The position numbers and the translations under genes were made by a program. The notes beneath the pieces were generated by a model. The model did not search any database, had not been told where the DNA came from, and worked only from the letters and a program-made list of their open reading frames with translations. Shown in pieces: positions 41,796 to 51,124 of a stretch of DNA of 51,934 nt. Where the stretch lies: the NCBI GenBank assembly GCA_902593795.1, contig CACJJR010000001.1:260647-312580 (forward strand), in the 5' to 3' direction. Position 1 is the stretch's first letter; every line of letters begins with the position of its first letter. This DNA comes from an uncultured Candidatus Actinomarina sp. (lineage in GTDB: Bacteria; Actinomycetota; Acidimicrobiia; Actinomarinales; Actinomarinaceae).

Positions 41796-42810
41796 TTATT
41801 CACCAAAGAAAGGTGGTATATCAACATACATTCAGTCATTCTGTAAAAATTTAAATTTTGAAACTTATATTTATGCACCTAACTGGGCTGAGGGTGAAAA
41901 CGTAATAAATTCTCAATATAATTTTATCTTTTCGGGAAAAAAATTTTTCCGTGAAATTAATGACATTGTTAATAAAAAAGATATTGAGATTATTATCCAC
42001 GCTTCTAGCAACCCACAATTTCTCCTAGTAAATCAGTTAGAAAAAATAAAATGTAAACAATATATGATCATCCATGGTGCAGAATTTAATATTATTAATT
42101 CAATTCCACTCATTAAAAACGTAATGAGAAGAAGCTTTAATACATTGGAAAAGATTTTTACTGTCAGTTTCTTTACAGCTAGAAAATTAGAAGATATTAC
42201 TGAAACAGAGGTTGTTCTAATTGGAGCTGGAGTTGAACCCAACGAGTTCAGTAAAGAATACAAAAAAAATGACAAACTAACAATTGGTGTCAGTAGTAGA
42301 TTTGTTTCTAGAAAAAAAATTGATTGGGTTATCGATGCTCTCCATGAGTTAAAAATGGATGGAATAAATGTGGATTTAAAAATATTTGGTTTTGGAAAGT
42401 TAGAAAAATATTTAAGAAAACTAAGTGATGTATCATCACAAAACATTGAATTTTATCAAGATGAAAATGAAGAGTCTCTTACAAACTTTTACAAAGAAAT
42501 AGATTTATTTGCAATGCCTGCTAAGTCTCGATTTTTTGGAAAAGAATTTGAAGGACTGGGTCTTGTGTATTTAGAGGCTGGTAGTTTTGGGTTACCAATT
42601 TTAGTTGGTAGTTCTGGAGGTGCATTTGAGACAATTATTCCAGGAAAAACAGGTTTTATTGTTGGATCAAGGCGAGACATATATGAGGGAGTTAAATATT
42701 TTTACGACAACCCAGAGGAAGTTGAAAGTTTCGGTAAGCGTTCTAAAGAATTTGTATTAGCCAATTTTTCTTGGAAAAAAACAGTAGATAAATTTATTTC
42801 AGAGGTTTAA
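41770..42810 (+). CDS. glycosyltransferase family 4 (PimB-like layout)
   Basis: The 346-residue GT-B enzyme starts LVITNDYSPKKGGISTYIQS, the P-x-x-G-G-I-x-x-Y start common in actinobacterial mannosyltransferases such as PimB. The donor domain has IGVSSRFVSRKKIDWVIDAL (the R-K-K/G basic residues that hold the donor phosphate), then MPAKSRFFGKEFEGLGLVYL (the E-x7-E region) and GGAFETIIPGKTGFIVG. Donor and acceptor are unknown. It begins inside the histidine-phosphatase gene (26-base overlap) and ends on the base before the convergent topA stop. Confidence 0.87.
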   Translation: MKTLVITNDYSPKKGGISTYIQSFCKNLNFETYIYAPNWAEGENVINSQYNFIFSGKKFFREINDIVNKKDIEIIIHASSNPQFLLVNQLEKIKCKQYMIIHGAEFNIINSIPLIKNVMRRSFNTLEKIFTVSFFTARKLEDITETEVVLIGAGVEPNEFSKEYKKNDKLTIGVSSRFVSRKKIDWVIDALHELKMDGINVDLKIFGFGKLEKYLRKLSDVSSQNIEFYQDENEESLTNFYKEIDLFAMPAKSRFFGKEFEGLGLVYLEAGSFGLPILVGSSGGAFETIIPGKTGFIVGSRRDIYEGVKYFYDNPEEVESFGKRSKEFVLANFSWKKTVDKFISEV

Positions 42811-45507
42811 CTACTCCTCTTCAGAAAAATAATCTCCAAAAAGTGTCAATATATCTTTATCTTTTATGCTTAATGCATCTCGTGGGTTTTCAAGAGGTTT
42901 GTTTTTTTTCTCTATCAAAATCTTGTTAATTAAGTTATCCTTTGTAGCATCTTCTGGCTTCATTCTGAATCTTCCTCTATAAAATATTATCTCAAGAGAT
43001 TTTGCCAAACCAACCAAGTGTTCTTTTGATAATTTTTTAATATATTTTTCATCAAGTAAATAATGATTATTAATCATTTCGATCATTTTATTTTTGGTTG
43101 TACTTTTTGGAATTTTAAGGATTTCACCGCCTAGAAAATTTGAAATATTTTTAATTTTTTCTTGATCTAATAATTCTCTTAATTCATCTTTTGATAAACT
43201 CTCCAATTCTTCTTTATCAAAAACAGTTCTATTTTTTTGCTTCATAGCATATCCGCCATATGGTCCAACCGCTGATGAATAAGTCCATTCTCCAACTTCT
43301 ACAACTTTTCTTGGATTTTTTGCTGACAAGGAAAATCTCTTTATACATTCATCTTCTGATAAATTATCAGGATCTTCATCTTCAAAAATTGGACCTATCA
43401 AATTTTTTAATATGCATTTTTCCTGTCTTACACCTTTTTGCTTTTCGCCGTGTTGAATATAAAAACCGCCATTTGGACCAAGTTTTATATATATAGAAGC
43501 TGAGCAAAGATTGCATTTCGCAACGGTCCTCTCTTTTTTAAGATTTTTTTCTTGATGGCTTTCAAGTTCTTTTATGTATTCGCCTTCTATTTCTTCTAGA
43601 GTTATTTCTGGAGGAAGGCCTACTTTGAAGTCGTCATCTCTTAACAGATAAGGATAAGGCACTTTACCTTGAATCCTTCCTGTTTTTACCACATACCTCG
43701 ATTCAAATGGAAGGTCTACTGTTGTAAGCAAAAGAGGATCTTGAATACCGTATTTTTCAATATGACTGTTTATTGTTTTATAAGAATTTTCCAAAAATTC
43801 AATTTTTGATTTTTCCGGATCTTCACTTTCCAAAATTTTATCTAGCTCATCTTCCATTGATTTAGAAAATTCATAGTCTATGTATTGGTTGAAGTAAGGC
43901 TTCATAAAATTATTTATTAAAGCCAAAGCCAGAATCCTTGGTTTTAGATTTGATTCTGCATTTATGAAAACCGAGGTAATACTCTCAATTATTGATACAT
44001 AAGTTGACGGCCTACCAATTCCCATTTCTTCAAGTTTATTTATCAATGAAGTTGAAGAGTACCTGTTTGGTGGATTAGTGTATTTTTCTTCCCATTCTGC
44101 TGATGAGATAGATAATTGATCATTTTCTTTTAAGTCAGGCAACTCCTGAGATTTTTCTGTTGCATCTTTTATTAAATCTCTATATCCACCAAATGTCCAA
44201 GTAGTTCCAGAAATACCAAGAATTAATGATGAATAGTTACTATCTTCAACTTCTATCTCAATTGATTTTGTAATTCCTTGAGCATCTGTCATTTGAGAGG
44301 CAACGGTTGTGTTGAATATTAGTTTGTATAGTTTGTATTCGTCGCTGTCTTCTTTATGAGTTGAAAGCAGTTCTTCAGGTGTAGTAAATTTATCACCAGA
44401 AGGCCTGATAGCTTCGTGTGCAGCTTGTGCATTTTTTGTATCCCCGTAAAGATTTGGCTTTGAAGGAAGATGCATGCTTGAAAAGTTTTCAGAGATAAAA
44501 TCTCGAGATGCTTTGATTGCAACATCTGAAAGCCTTATGGAATCAGTTCTCATGTAGGTGATTAATCCTTCCTGATAAAGTCTTTGAGCGACTCCCATTG
44601 TTTTTCTTGGCTGGAAACCCAAGTTGCTTCTTGCTGAAGTTTGAAGACTTGTAGTTTTAAAAGGCTTGGGTGGTTTGCCACTTCTTGAAGATTCTTTTAT
44701 GTTTGAAATTTTTGCAGTTGAGTTTGATAGTATTTCAACAATATTTACAGCATCTTGTTTTTCTAGATATTTTTTGTCTTTACTTGTTTTATTACCCTTA
44801 TCATCAAAATCAGTTGATGAAGCAGTTCTCTTACCGCCAACCTTTTTGAGGCTTGCTTCGAAAGGTATTTCGTTGCTTATACAGTTAGCCTTGATGTCAA
44901 AGTACATTGATTTAACAAATTTTATTCTTTCTTCTTCTCTTTCAACAATTAGCCTTATTGCAGGTCCTTGAACTCGTCCAGTTGAAATAAATGCCCCACC
45001 AAGATCTCTAACTTTAGGAGAAATCTCATATCCAATCATACGATCTAGAGTCCTTCTGGCTTCATAAGATTTAAACTTCCCAACATCAATAGTTTCAGGG
45101 TTGCTCATAGCCTTTGTTACTGCAGGTTCTGTAATTTCATTAAATTTAATCCTTTTTGGTTCACCTTTAATTTCAAGAGCTTCTTTGAGATGATAAGCTA
45201 TTGCCTCACCTTCTCTATCATCATCAGTCGCTAGGTAAACTTCTTCTGCTGAACTTGCTAATTCTTTAAGTTCGTTTACAATTTTTTTTCTATCATCTGG
45301 AATTACATATATATTTTCAAAGCTATCTGGCTTTACTGCACCCCATAGAATACTTTTACTATCAAAAGCAGAGGGTATAGATTTTGCGTTTCTTGGTAAG
45401 TCTCTGATATGACCAACACTTGACTTGACTATATAATCAGAACCTAGAATTTTAGATATAGTTTTAACTTTTGTTGGCGACTCAACAATTACTAAAGGCT
45501 TTGACAT
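42811..45507 (-). CDS. topA: DNA topoisomerase I
   Basis: TopA relaxes negatively supercoiled DNA through a transient 5'-phosphotyrosine break. The 898-residue protein starts with the TOPRIM domain (KPLVIVESPTKVKTISKIL; later TDDDREGEAIAYHLKEAL). RMIGYEISPKVRDLGGAFIS follows, then the active Tyr in EGLITYMRTDSIRLS and QAAHEAIRPS. EEMGIGRPSTYVSIIESI belongs to the toroid. The C-terminal part carries repeats with a C-N-L-C pair, GPNGGFYIQHG and VGPYGGYAMKQKN. Only part of a zinc-finger set is visible, as in many Actinobacteria. It diverges from the MFS-tmk-holB genes, an arrangement common in Actinobacteria. Confidence 0.96.
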   Translation of the reverse strand: MSKPLVIVESPTKVKTISKILGSDYIVKSSVGHIRDLPRNAKSIPSAFDSKSILWGAVKPDSFENIYVIPDDRKKIVNELKELASSAEEVYLATDDDREGEAIAYHLKEALEIKGEPKRIKFNEITEPAVTKAMSNPETIDVGKFKSYEARRTLDRMIGYEISPKVRDLGGAFISTGRVQGPAIRLIVEREEERIKFVKSMYFDIKANCISNEIPFEASLKKVGGKRTASSTDFDDKGNKTSKDKKYLEKQDAVNIVEILSNSTAKISNIKESSRSGKPPKPFKTTSLQTSARSNLGFQPRKTMGVAQRLYQEGLITYMRTDSIRLSDVAIKASRDFISENFSSMHLPSKPNLYGDTKNAQAAHEAIRPSGDKFTTPEELLSTHKEDSDEYKLYKLIFNTTVASQMTDAQGITKSIEIEVEDSNYSSLILGISGTTWTFGGYRDLIKDATEKSQELPDLKENDQLSISSAEWEEKYTNPPNRYSSTSLINKLEEMGIGRPSTYVSIIESITSVFINAESNLKPRILALALINNFMKPYFNQYIDYEFSKSMEDELDKILESEDPEKSKIEFLENSYKTINSHIEKYGIQDPLLLTTVDLPFESRYVVKTGRIQGKVPYPYLLRDDDFKVGLPPEITLEEIEGEYIKELESHQEKNLKKERTVAKCNLCSASIYIKLGPNGGFYIQHGEKQKGVRQEKCILKNLIGPIFEDEDPDNLSEDECIKRFSLSAKNPRKVVEVGEWTYSSAVGPYGGYAMKQKNRTVFDKEELESLSKDELRELLDQEKIKNISNFLGGEILKIPKSTTKNKMIEMINNHYLLDEKYIKKLSKEHLVGLAKSLEIIFYRGRFRMKPEDATKDNLINKILIEKKNKPLENPRDALSIKDKDILTLFGDYFSEEE

Positions 45508-45594
45508 GTTCTTATTGATAACACTATTTTGTTCATATGTACAGTATTTAAGAAAAAAAGTAATTTTAAATATTATTAGGATGAAATATAAGAT

Positions 45595-46926
45595 ATGAAA
45601 TCAGTAAAAATATTTTCAAGATCACCTTTCTCTATTCTATGGTGGTCGGGCACACTTTCTAGCTTTGGTGACTGGGCAACTCTATTTGCATCTGTTGCGC
45701 TTGCAAGTCACTTAGGAGCAAATGATGGCAATTCCGAACTTACTGCAGTGGTCCCGGTTGTTGCAAGAATTATCCCAGCATTCATGTCTTCGTTTGCAGG
45801 CTTATTGGCTGATAGGTTTAATAAAAAAAATGTAATGATTATATCTGACCTTGTCAGAATGGTTATAGTTTTAGGCTTGTTTTTTGCCACAACCCTGTTT
45901 CAGTTATTTTTAATTAACTTTGTTGCCGAAATATTTTCATTAATTAGACAACCATCTAGAGAGGCAATTGTTCCAGAATTAGTTGAAAATAATTATTTAG
46001 TAAAAGCAAACTCACTTTTTGTAGTTGGAACATACGCGTCACTTCCGTTGGCTTCTTTGATATTTGGATTTTTTTCAGATGCAAAATTTGTAGATAAAAT
46101 AGTTACATTCGGAAACGGTTGGACTGGTTCAATTGTATTTTTACTAGACTCTTTGACTTTTTTGCTTTCTGCTTATCTTCTGTTTTTTTTAAAAACAACT
46201 AGTTCAAGTCAAAATCCTGAAATTAAAAAAACCGCAATTTCAGAATTAAAGGAGGGATTAAATTATTTTCTTAACAACAAAGAACTAAGAACTGTGACAA
46301 ATTCTATATCTTTAAGCCTTATTGGTGCTGGAGCTTTGTTTGTGTTAGGAAGTTCTTACCTTACGCAATCACTACAATTTTCGCAAAGCTCATTTGGCTT
46401 TATGATTGCGTCATTTGGTTTTGGAATAATATTTACAATGATAATTTTAAGCTATTTTGTAACATCATTTAATCGAGTTTCATTTTTTATTGGAATCAGT
46501 ATGATTATTACTGGCTTGTCACTTCTATTTGCATTTAACTCTCATGAATTTTCTACAATTTTATTTTTTATATTTATTTCCGGCATTGGCTCTGGCACAG
46601 TGTATTTATTAACAGTTAGTTATTTACAAAGTACAACTGATGAAAATCTTAGAGGAAGAGTTTTTGGTAATTTTTATACTATTGGTAGGCTATCTCTTTT
46701 GATCTCTGTATTTATCTCTGGCTTTTTGGCTAGCTTTGCAAATAATTATTTTGAAGTTGATGGAGTTTTATTAGTCCTTAGATTGAGTTCCTGTTTTATT
46801 TTGCTTTCTGGTCTTTTAACATTTATTAAAGGATATAGAAAAATCATAAAAGACTATGGGTTTGAAAATTCTAATTTCAACAAGTTAAAATTAAATCTTG
46901 AAAGCAATGAAGATGAACCATTATGA
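45595..46926 (+). CDS. MFS transporter located before tmk
   Basis: The 443-residue protein has about 12 hydrophobic helices. The loop after helix two reads LLADRFNKKNVMIISDLVRM, the MFS motif A (D-R-x-x-R/K). The first helix follows FSILWWSGTLSSFGDWATLF, as in the MFS_3/EntS-like group. The substrate is unknown. Its last four bases overlap tmk; in several Actinobacteria an MFS-like region is next to or fused with thymidylate kinase, so the linkage is old. The 87-base gap 45508-45594 to topA is AT-rich, with AGGATG about 12 bases before the start and no clear TANNNT box at leaderless spacing. Confidence 0.87.
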   Translation: MKSVKIFSRSPFSILWWSGTLSSFGDWATLFASVALASHLGANDGNSELTAVVPVVARIIPAFMSSFAGLLADRFNKKNVMIISDLVRMVIVLGLFFATTLFQLFLINFVAEIFSLIRQPSREAIVPELVENNYLVKANSLFVVGTYASLPLASLIFGFFSDAKFVDKIVTFGNGWTGSIVFLLDSLTFLLSAYLLFFLKTTSSSQNPEIKKTAISELKEGLNYFLNNKELRTVTNSISLSLIGAGALFVLGSSYLTQSLQFSQSSFGFMIASFGFGIIFTMIILSYFVTSFNRVSFFIGISMIITGLSLLFAFNSHEFSTILFFIFISGIGSGTVYLLTVSYLQSTTDENLRGRVFGNFYTIGRLSLLISVFISGFLASFANNYFEVDGVLLVLRLSSCFILLSGLLTFIKGYRKIIKDYGFENSNFNKLKLNLESNEDEPL

Positions 46927-47531
46927 ATTCTAATTACATAGCATTTGAAGGGATTGACGGATCTGGTAAAACTAGCCTTATTGAAAATTTGTCAACTATC
47001 TTAGATTCTCAAAATAAAAAACACATAATTGTTAGAGAACCTGGTGGAACATCTGTTGGAGAAGGAATTAGAGAATTATTATTAAGTCATGATTATCAAG
47101 TCAACCCTCTTGCAGAAGCCCTTCTTATGAGTGCAAGTAGAGCTCAGTTGATTCAAGAAACAGTAATCCCGACAATTAATAATGGACAAGTAGTTGTTAC
47201 AGACAGATCAGCATATTCATCTGTTGCATACCAGGGGGTTGGAAGGGGATTAGGATATCAAGAGATATACCAATTAAATGATTTAGCAATTGATGGTTTT
47301 TGGCCTGAAAAAGTAATACTTCTTGATATTGATCCCAAAATATCTTTATCTAGACAAAAGATTGCTGACAGAATTGGAAGTGGTGAGGTTGATTTCTTTC
47401 AGAAAGTACGATCAGGTTACTTAAAGCTTGCTGATGAATTCGAAAGTCAATTTCTAGTTTTAAATGCTACAAAAAGCATTGATGAAAATGTGAATTCTAT
47501 TTGTAACTGGTTAGAAATTGATAACACTTAA
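46923..47531 (+). CDS. tmk: thymidylate kinase
   Basis: Tmk phosphorylates dTMP to dTDP. The 202-residue protein has the P-loop FEGIDGSGKTSLIENL (Gly10-Thr17 core), the D-R-x motif in VREPGGTSVGEGIRELLL and VVTDRSAYSSVAYQGVGRGL, and a LID region near ISLSRQKIADRIGSGEVD. The length is normal. ATG at 46923 overlaps the MFS stop, and its own end overlaps holB by 14 bases, so the three are translated in sequence. Confidence 0.95.
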   Translation: MNSNYIAFEGIDGSGKTSLIENLSTILDSQNKKHIIVREPGGTSVGEGIRELLLSHDYQVNPLAEALLMSASRAQLIQETVIPTINNGQVVVTDRSAYSSVAYQGVGRGLGYQEIYQLNDLAIDGFWPEKVILLDIDPKISLSRQKIADRIGSGEVDFFQKVRSGYLKLADEFESQFLVLNATKSIDENVNSICNWLEIDNT

Positions 47532-48387
47532 TAAAAAACTTGTAAACGAATTAGATACCCCTTTTCATTCCTATTTACTGTTTTCAAACCTTGCTTCAAA
47601 TTTACTGTCACAATCCAAAATGTTTGCGATGTCCTTATCCTTTAACTCTATTGATTACGTTGAACATCCAGATATAAAGATAATTGAATCTGAAAATTTA
47701 AATACTTTAGGGGTTGACGACATAAGAGATGTAATAAACAAAGACAACTTGTCTCCAATTGAAGGGAAGTATAAGGTTGTAATCTTTCCTCCAGTAAAAT
47801 CACTAACTGAGGAGGCTTCAAATGCTTTGCTAAAAACAATTGAAGAACCCTCAAGCAGTAGTATTTTTTTAATTCTTTCTTCTGGAAAATTTTGGTCGCA
47901 TGCAAGGGATGATTCAGAGAATATGATTTTATCAACAATCAAAAGTCGGTGTCGAACAATTTTTCTAGAAACAGAAAACGAAATTAAATACGATTTCTCA
48001 TCATCAGATTTTGAAAAATTTCTAAATGGCAATTACTACGATTTAAAATTAAACAAAGCAGACTTTGACGAGTTATTGGACTCAGTAAAAAGTCTTGAGC
48101 AAATTAATAGTTCAGATTCAAAAAGAATTAAGGACACACAAATCTTAATAAATACTACAAATAATTTTATATCGGGTTTTGATGAGGATATGACTATTAA
48201 TGCTACTTCACTTTTAGTTGAGAGCCTTTCTTATCTTGCAAGCACACTATTAATTCAAGAAGATCTTAATAATAGTAATTATGAATTTGCTTTAAAGATC
48301 GAAACTGCGATGCAAGAAATTAGTGCTGGAATGAGACCACAAATAGTTTTAAGTAATTTGATGTTAACCACAGGTACTCATGGATAG
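47518..48387 (+). CDS. holB: DNA polymerase III delta' subunit-like protein
   Basis: The delta' subunit is part of the clamp loader of the replicative polymerase. This 289-residue protein has the delta'/gamma-type AAA+ core in reduced form: LNTLGVDDIRDVIN, YKVVIFPPVKSLTEEASNAL with LLKTIEEPSSSSIFLILSSG, and TIKSRCRTIFLE (the S-R-C sensor element). It lacks a Walker A motif, as is common for delta'. The N-terminus is short and the start is a TTG at 47518 within the end of tmk. The position after tmk matches other bacteria. The C-terminal half is divergent. Confidence 0.87.
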   Translation: MITLNKKLVNELDTPFHSYLLFSNLASNLLSQSKMFAMSLSFNSIDYVEHPDIKIIESENLNTLGVDDIRDVINKDNLSPIEGKYKVVIFPPVKSLTEEASNALLKTIEEPSSSSIFLILSSGKFWSHARDDSENMILSTIKSRCRTIFLETENEIKYDFSSSDFEKFLNGNYYDLKLNKADFDELLDSVKSLEQINSSDSKRIKDTQILINTTNNFISGFDEDMTINATSLLVESLSYLASTLLIQEDLNNSNYEFALKIETAMQEISAGMRPQIVLSNLMLTTGTHG

Positions 48388-49204
48388 TATTGTTCTACTA
48401 GGAACAGGCTGCCCAAGTCCAAGTCATGAGCGATTTGGACCAAGTACTTTAGTAATATCAGGAAACCAAAATATTTTAATTGATGCTGGCTCAGGAGTTA
48501 CACAAAGATTAAGCGAGCACGGTTTACAACCATCTGCTATTGATATTATTTTGATTACACATCTTCATTCAGACCATATTGTTGACCTTTATCAACTATA
48601 CATATCTGGTTGGCATTCTGGAAGAACAAAGCCATTTAAACTTGTTGGTCCTAGAGGTATAGAAAAGTTTTTCAATAAAACTATGGAAGCATATGACGAT
48701 GAACTCAGTCTAAGAATTGAATGGGAAAAGAGACCAAACAAAGCCGGCTTAGAAATCGAAATTATAGAAATTAATGAAGAATTTACTTTTGACGATCAGG
48801 ACATAAAAATAAAAAGTATCGAAGTACAACATCAACCAGTTGAACCAGCGTATGGATATGAGTTTTTAGTAAAAAATAAAAAAGTAACGTATTCAGGGGA
48901 TACCAAATACAGTAAAAATTTGGAAAATGCGTCAAAAAATGCAGAGTATTTGATTCATGAAGTATTTGTTGATTTAAATTTTGATGATAAAAGAATGACA
49001 CAGGATACTCTAAAAAATGTAAGAGAATATCATTCTACTCCTGAAGATGTTGGAAAATTAGCTCAAGCTGCAAATGTTAAAAATCTTGTTTTGAATCACT
49101 TTGTACCCCCAGTGTTTGATGAGGAAGGCTTAAGAAATGAGATATCAAAGTATTACGATGGAAAAATTATTGTGGGTAGTGACTTAGATGTTTTTAATTT
49201 ATAA
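48380..49204 (+). CDS. MBL-fold hydrolase, ribonuclease Z-like
   Basis: The 274-residue metallo-beta-lactamase-fold protein begins IVLLGTGCPSPSHERFGPST and NILIDAGSGVTQRLSEHGLQ. It has the metal motif THLHSDHIVDLYQLY, a third His region and Asp in TYSGDTKYSKNLENAS, then EVFVDLNF, and a late VLNHFVPP. This layout fits the RNase Z/arylsulfatase-like branch. True RNase Z proteins have a longer exosite arm (absent here) and an H-E-A-T motif, which reads H-E-V-F. A tRNA-processing role is therefore uncertain; a phosphodiesterase is also possible. It overlaps holB by 8 bases. Confidence 0.83.
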   Translation: MDSIVLLGTGCPSPSHERFGPSTLVISGNQNILIDAGSGVTQRLSEHGLQPSAIDIILITHLHSDHIVDLYQLYISGWHSGRTKPFKLVGPRGIEKFFNKTMEAYDDELSLRIEWEKRPNKAGLEIEIIEINEEFTFDDQDIKIKSIEVQHQPVEPAYGYEFLVKNKKVTYSGDTKYSKNLENASKNAEYLIHEVFVDLNFDDKRMTQDTLKNVREYHSTPEDVGKLAQAANVKNLVLNHFVPPVFDEEGLRNEISKYYDGKIIVGSDLDVFNL

Positions 49205-49241
49205 ATTATCTATATTTCTTTTCAACCCAGTCTTAGAATTG

Positions 49242-49247
49242 TAAAAT
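49242..49247 (+). promoter_or_regulatory. candidate -10 box (TAAAAT) for the leaderless P450 gene
   Basis: TAAAAT is followed by six bases and the ATG at 49254. No Shine-Dalgarno is present in the 49-base gap 49205-49253. A TTCAAC at 49221 is too close (15 bases) to be a confident -35. Confidence 0.38.
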
Positions 49248-49253
49248 ACTTAT

Positions 49254-50522
49254 ATGAATGTTCCTGTGGTCCCTAGTCTGCCTATTGTTGGTCACTCTAT
49301 TCCATTTCAGAGGGATGCATTAAATTTTACAGCAGGTATGCAAAAAAAATATGGTGATGTATTTCAAATTTTACTTCTAAACCAAGATTTTATAGTTTTG
49401 CTAAACCCAGAAATAACTAGAGAGATATTCCTTGATAAAGATGATAATTATTCATCCAAAGAAGGTTGGGCAGTTACCCTAGGTCCAACATTTGAAAATG
49501 GACTTATGCTTCGTGATTTTGATGACCATAAGTATCACAGAACACTTTTGCAAGATTCTTTTCGACATGAGGCTATACATAATTACCTATCAATTATTCA
49601 ACCCATTATTGATGATTGGATTGATCAAATTAAACAAAAAAACTCCTTTAATTTATATGAATCTGTAAAACAATTAATGTTTGATATATCGTTAAGCTTG
49701 TTTTTCTTAGATGTAAAAAAAGATGAGTCTCAATATCTTAACAAACTTTTTATGGACTCTATAGCGTCAGCCACATCTGCAGTTAGATGGCCACTTCCTT
49801 TTACCCAGTTAAAAAAAGGGCTTAAATCCAGAGCTTATTTGTTAGATTATTTTCAATCAAAATCTGAAATGATTAATAAAGAAAGTAAAAAAACTTTATT
49901 CGCTGAACTTGTAAATACTAATAAAGGAGATGTTGGATTAAGCAATTATGAAATCGCAGAACACATGATTTTTCTTCTTCTTGCAGCTCATGACACTACA
50001 ACAATTACACTTACAAATTCAATTTATAATCTATCAAGAAACGGAGACTTTTTATCTGACATACGACAAGAAGCATCTGAAGTAGACCCACTCGATATCT
50101 CGTCACTTAAAAACGGAAATTTTGCTGAATCTATATTTCAAGAAGCAATTAGATTCTATCCACCAGTCCCATTTTCTATCAGAAGAGTTATGAGAGATAC
50201 AAAAATTCAAAATTACCCAGTCAGTGGTGGCACTTACCTCACGATCAGCCCACTATTACTGCACCATGATGAAAGATATTGGGACAATCCATCAAATTTT
50301 GACCCCTACAGGTTTATTGACCCAAGCTACACGAATAAAGCCTATTTTCCTTTTGCAGGCGGCGCACACACATGTATAGGCAAATTTTTTGCTAGCTATA
50401 TGTTTAAGAATGTGATTTATAAATATGTTCAAAATATTGAACAACCAATCATAGAAGATAGACTAAATATAAGACCTACACCAATTCCACATCCAATTGA
50501 AGATGTCAGGGTATCTATTTAA
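49254..50522 (+). CDS. cytochrome P450
   Basis: The 422-residue heme-thiolate monooxygenase has the expected landmarks. The oxygen-activating I-helix is LLAAHDTTTI (244-249 core; His instead of the usual Gly before Asp-Thr-Thr). The K-helix E-x-x-R is in FQEAIRFYPPVPF (Glu297, Arg300), the PERF-like segment is FDPYRF, and the heme loop is FAGGAHTCIGKFFA with Cys374. There is no N-terminal membrane anchor, so it is soluble. It resembles the CYP51/CYP120-like branch more than the typical short actinobacterial CYPs, but the family cannot be fixed by eye. No ferredoxin or reductase gene is adjacent. The substrate is unknown. It overlaps the convergent glycosylase by 4 bases. Confidence 0.92.
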   Translation: MNVPVVPSLPIVGHSIPFQRDALNFTAGMQKKYGDVFQILLLNQDFIVLLNPEITREIFLDKDDNYSSKEGWAVTLGPTFENGLMLRDFDDHKYHRTLLQDSFRHEAIHNYLSIIQPIIDDWIDQIKQKNSFNLYESVKQLMFDISLSLFFLDVKKDESQYLNKLFMDSIASATSAVRWPLPFTQLKKGLKSRAYLLDYFQSKSEMINKESKKTLFAELVNTNKGDVGLSNYEIAEHMIFLLLAAHDTTTITLTNSIYNLSRNGDFLSDIRQEASEVDPLDISSLKNGNFAESIFQEAIRFYPPVPFSIRRVMRDTKIQNYPVSGGTYLTISPLLLHHDERYWDNPSNFDPYRFIDPSYTNKAYFPFAGGAHTCIGKFFASYMFKNVIYKYVQNIEQPIIEDRLNIRPTPIPHPIEDVRVSI

Positions 50523-51124
50523 GACTCAATCATTTGCCACAAATGCAAGCAGGCGTGGGTTTTATAAGGACTCCATTTTGCAGCGTAATCTTCATATTCA
50601 ACTTTTGAAGCTGATTCACTTACCATTTTTAATTGATTCATAGCTTGTCTCAGTGCTGCGTCACCATAAGAAAAAACATTTTTATTTCTAATACAGAACA
50701 TTTCAAACATTTCCGCACTCCACTGACCTATTCCAAAAATTTTTAATAATTCTTTTTCCCTTGTTGCTTGGTCTAAGTTATAAAAAGTTTTAAAAGTGGA
50801 ATTATTCTCTATCCAGCATATAACTGCTTGTATGGACTTAGCTTTATTAAGACTTAGACCTAATTTTTTGATTTCTAAGACATTTAGATTTTTAAAATTT
50901 TTAATTTTAAAATTTTTTTCATTAAATTTTTGTAATATTTTTCTTTTTATACTGTTCGCTGCATGTGTAGAAATAAATTGTGAAATAATTATTCCAACTA
51001 GAGCATCAAATGGATCTGTTTTTTTATTTGAAAAATTGATATGGCCATTTGTTGTTATTACTTTTGATAAGATTTTGTCATTCCGAATTAAAAATTCTTC
51101 TTCCTTGCTGTAGTTAAAATTCAT
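50519..51124 (-). CDS. DNA-3-methyladenine glycosylase II-like (HhH-GPD family)
   Basis: The 201-residue protein is a monofunctional-type HhH-GPD base-excision enzyme. FDALVGIIISQFISTHAANS starts the fold and LKIFGIGQWSAEMFEMFCIR is the helix-hairpin-helix (with the usual G-I-G-x-W-S/T-A). NVFSYGDAALRQAMNQL follows with the catalytic Asp155 and no active Lys before it, which argues against a lyase. It lacks the N-terminal domain of E. coli AlkA. Its role is removal of alkylated bases. It lies directly upstream of no other repair gene; the MFS gene before it ends on the adjacent base. Confidence 0.88.
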   Translation of the reverse strand: MNFNYSKEEEFLIRNDKILSKVITTNGHINFSNKKTDPFDALVGIIISQFISTHAANSIKRKILQKFNEKNFKIKNFKNLNVLEIKKLGLSLNKAKSIQAVICWIENNSTFKTFYNLDQATREKELLKIFGIGQWSAEMFEMFCIRNKNVFSYGDAALRQAMNQLKMVSESASKVEYEDYAAKWSPYKTHACLHLWQMIES

